Below the pieces are notes generated by a model, which was not told the origin of the DNA, did no database searches, and saw only the letters and a list, made by a program, of their open reading frames with translations. Source: Spodoptera frugiperda (taxonomy: Eukaryota > Arthropoda > Insecta > Lepidoptera > Noctuidae). Taken from it: a DNA stretch of 64,000 nucleotides. Position 1 is the first letter of the stretch. Each line of letters begins with the position of its first letter. Location of the stretch: positions 6,572,001-6,636,000 of the forward strand of contig NC_064240.1 in NCBI RefSeq assembly GCF_023101765.2, written 5' to 3'. The position numbers were made by a program, and so were the translations under genes. Below, piece after piece: positions 62,415-64,000 of the stretch.

Positions 62415-64000
62415 CTGACGTAATGTACCTGGCTCATTGACGCAATCAGTTCCTGGATGATAAATAGATTACCACAGGTAAGACTTCTCTACGTAGTACT
62501 GACTACTCAATCTTACATTCATAAAAGATTTCGTAATGGTCATTAATTACGTATATTTCCTTGTGTGTTGTAATTAACAGTAATAAATGAGTATTGCAAT
62601 CAAAGGTCTGTCTATGATCTGATAAAAAATAGAACGGGTAATCAAGTTAAGATTTCATCACCAGAGACCTCCAGACTCCTTAGACCCCTCGAGGAGCGAG
62701 GGTCCTTAGAATCACCGTTTTATAGAATTTGTAAGAAAATTCCGAAAGGTCTTCTCAATAATTTTGGATCTGTTGCGTGTTCTATTTTATCTTTCAATTA
62801 AGTACGTGTACTTAATAGAAAAAATGAAAGTATGTACTAAACAACTTCAATTAATCCCTAAATACGTTTCTGTCCTCGAACGCCTCAGTAACCTCCAAAC
62901 ATGCAAACCCATCATTTTCACCGTGACACGTGTAACCTTGTTCCTTATACAGTATGATCGATATTATGCCAAGAACGCTTATGCAGCGTAACTGCAGTTT
63001 TGCACTTATTACTCTTTTTACTGCACTCGGTTCGGTTCTTATATTACAAATAACAACCTGTTGTTAGGGTCAAAATTATTCATCAGCGGTTTCTTCAATT
63101 GCATGGTAACAGGAACATGCGTTCCGTTTGAGGTCGGACCGTTATTCAGAAAGCTTTTTAAACTTTATGGAGTTATTAGGAGTACTCTTAAATCTTCGAT
63201 ACTGACTTTCTTCTTGGAATAATAATAAAAATATTTTCCTTTGAATGATTACTTGATTTAAAGTCGGTAAACAAAACCAAAGATAGTGGTTGCTCTTGTA
63301 GCAGTAAGTCATTACGTTGTTATAAAGGAAACGAAATCCAAATTGACTTACATACATGGTCTTAAAGTTATCTTTACCCACTTTAAGATGACCTGCAAAT
63401 ATCGTACTTGAAGCCACCAAAAGGTCGACAGGCGATGCCAGTTAAACAATAAATGAATAAAATGTGCGGATGTCCTTTAAAAGTCAATAAAAGACCTTGT
63501 CAAAGTAAAGGGAAGAGATAATCTTTGAGAACTTTGATAGGTGTTGTATGTACTTCCATGCGGGTGCATGGACACATTCAGTTCTGGTTATTTCAATTGT
63601 GGTATTTAAGAAGTGAAAGATCATTTTGTTCTTTTTGGCCGTCTCAGCTATTCAACTTTCATATGAATCAAGTAATTGTATTCTTTTCATATACTTTGTA
63701 AGATTGCATGTGATCATTTGCAAATATTTGTCGATACACTCTGATGATTCTAGTTTGTGTTAGTATAAACAGTTATTTCAAGGTAGACTGCCGAACATAG
63801 TATTACGATTATTACAAGTACGCTGTGCGAACACAAAATAAAAGTATGTATTGAGAAACAATCCAGAGTAATGTTACAAAACAATGGCAATTGTTAGAAG
63901 AATCAACTATTTAAAACACGTGACTTTGTGTGCCACAAAATTTATTATACATACAATGATTTGAAGATCTCGACGGCCGAATGTGCCCGAAAGAAACTTA
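62415..64000. other. AT-rich DNA to the window edge
   Basis: Frames at 62764-62991 (plus) and 63142-63420 (minus) have no recognisable domain or splice context. Nothing else supported. Confidence 0.3.

Noticed and set aside
63142..63420. 92-codon minus frame
   Set aside because: No recognisable motif, and its codons follow local base composition.

Overview
The window is AT-rich animal DNA with introns, long gene-poor stretches and many decayed transposable elements. The repeats are of kinds familiar from moths and butterflies: R1-clade LINE tails, a tRNA-derived SINE, RTE-like tails, the element carrying a GACA/GACG microsatellite and a GGGTTCCG hairpin, and TTAA-flanked piggyBac-like DNA. 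The organism is therefore a lepidopteran, and the SINE type suggests a noctuoid moth (inference). Few of the six-frame open frames are genes. The real coding signal lies in short spliced exons.

Layout. (1) 0.5-3.55 kb, minus strand: a multi-exon trypsin-fold serine protease. It has a TATA/Inr promoter, a signal peptide, an N-terminal domain resembling gastrulation-defective, and the catalytic His and Asp exons. The catalytic Ser exon lies off the left edge. Its introns hold several repeats, among them two R1-type LINE tails with clear target-site duplications. (2) 5.6-6.55 kb: a 5'-truncated R1-clade LINE with a 17-bp target-site duplication. It split a ~140-bp element that has a diverged sister copy at 22.98 kb. 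(3) 6.6-30.3 kb: a gene desert with scattered repeats, GC-richer islands that look like conserved non-coding DNA, and a TTAA-flanked piggyBac-like element (24.05-25.20 kb) carrying a LINE 3' fragment. (4) 30.4-30.56 kb: a possible promoter and first exon on the plus strand. A tRNA-derived SINE and a decayed 14-3-3 retrocopy follow it.

(5) 32.6-50.56 kb: a ~8.9-kb segment present twice in direct orientation, separated by a 97-base N gap. Each copy carries the same minus-strand gene for a small unrecognised basic protein. That gene appears to have two promoters: a TATA promoter close to the short form, and a CpG-rich Inr promoter ~4 kb upstream that adds a different N-terminus. Copy 1 runs exactly into the gap and copy 2 starts right after it. 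Differences are few and mostly non-coding, so this may be two haplotypes placed in tandem by the assembler rather than a true duplication. (6) 50.6-64 kb: mostly featureless AT-rich DNA. The exception is one isolated, well-bounded transmembrane-segment exon on the minus strand at 57.7 kb, presumably from a surface receptor with very long introns.

Nothing prokaryotic, no CRISPR array and no stand-alone tRNA or rRNA gene was seen.
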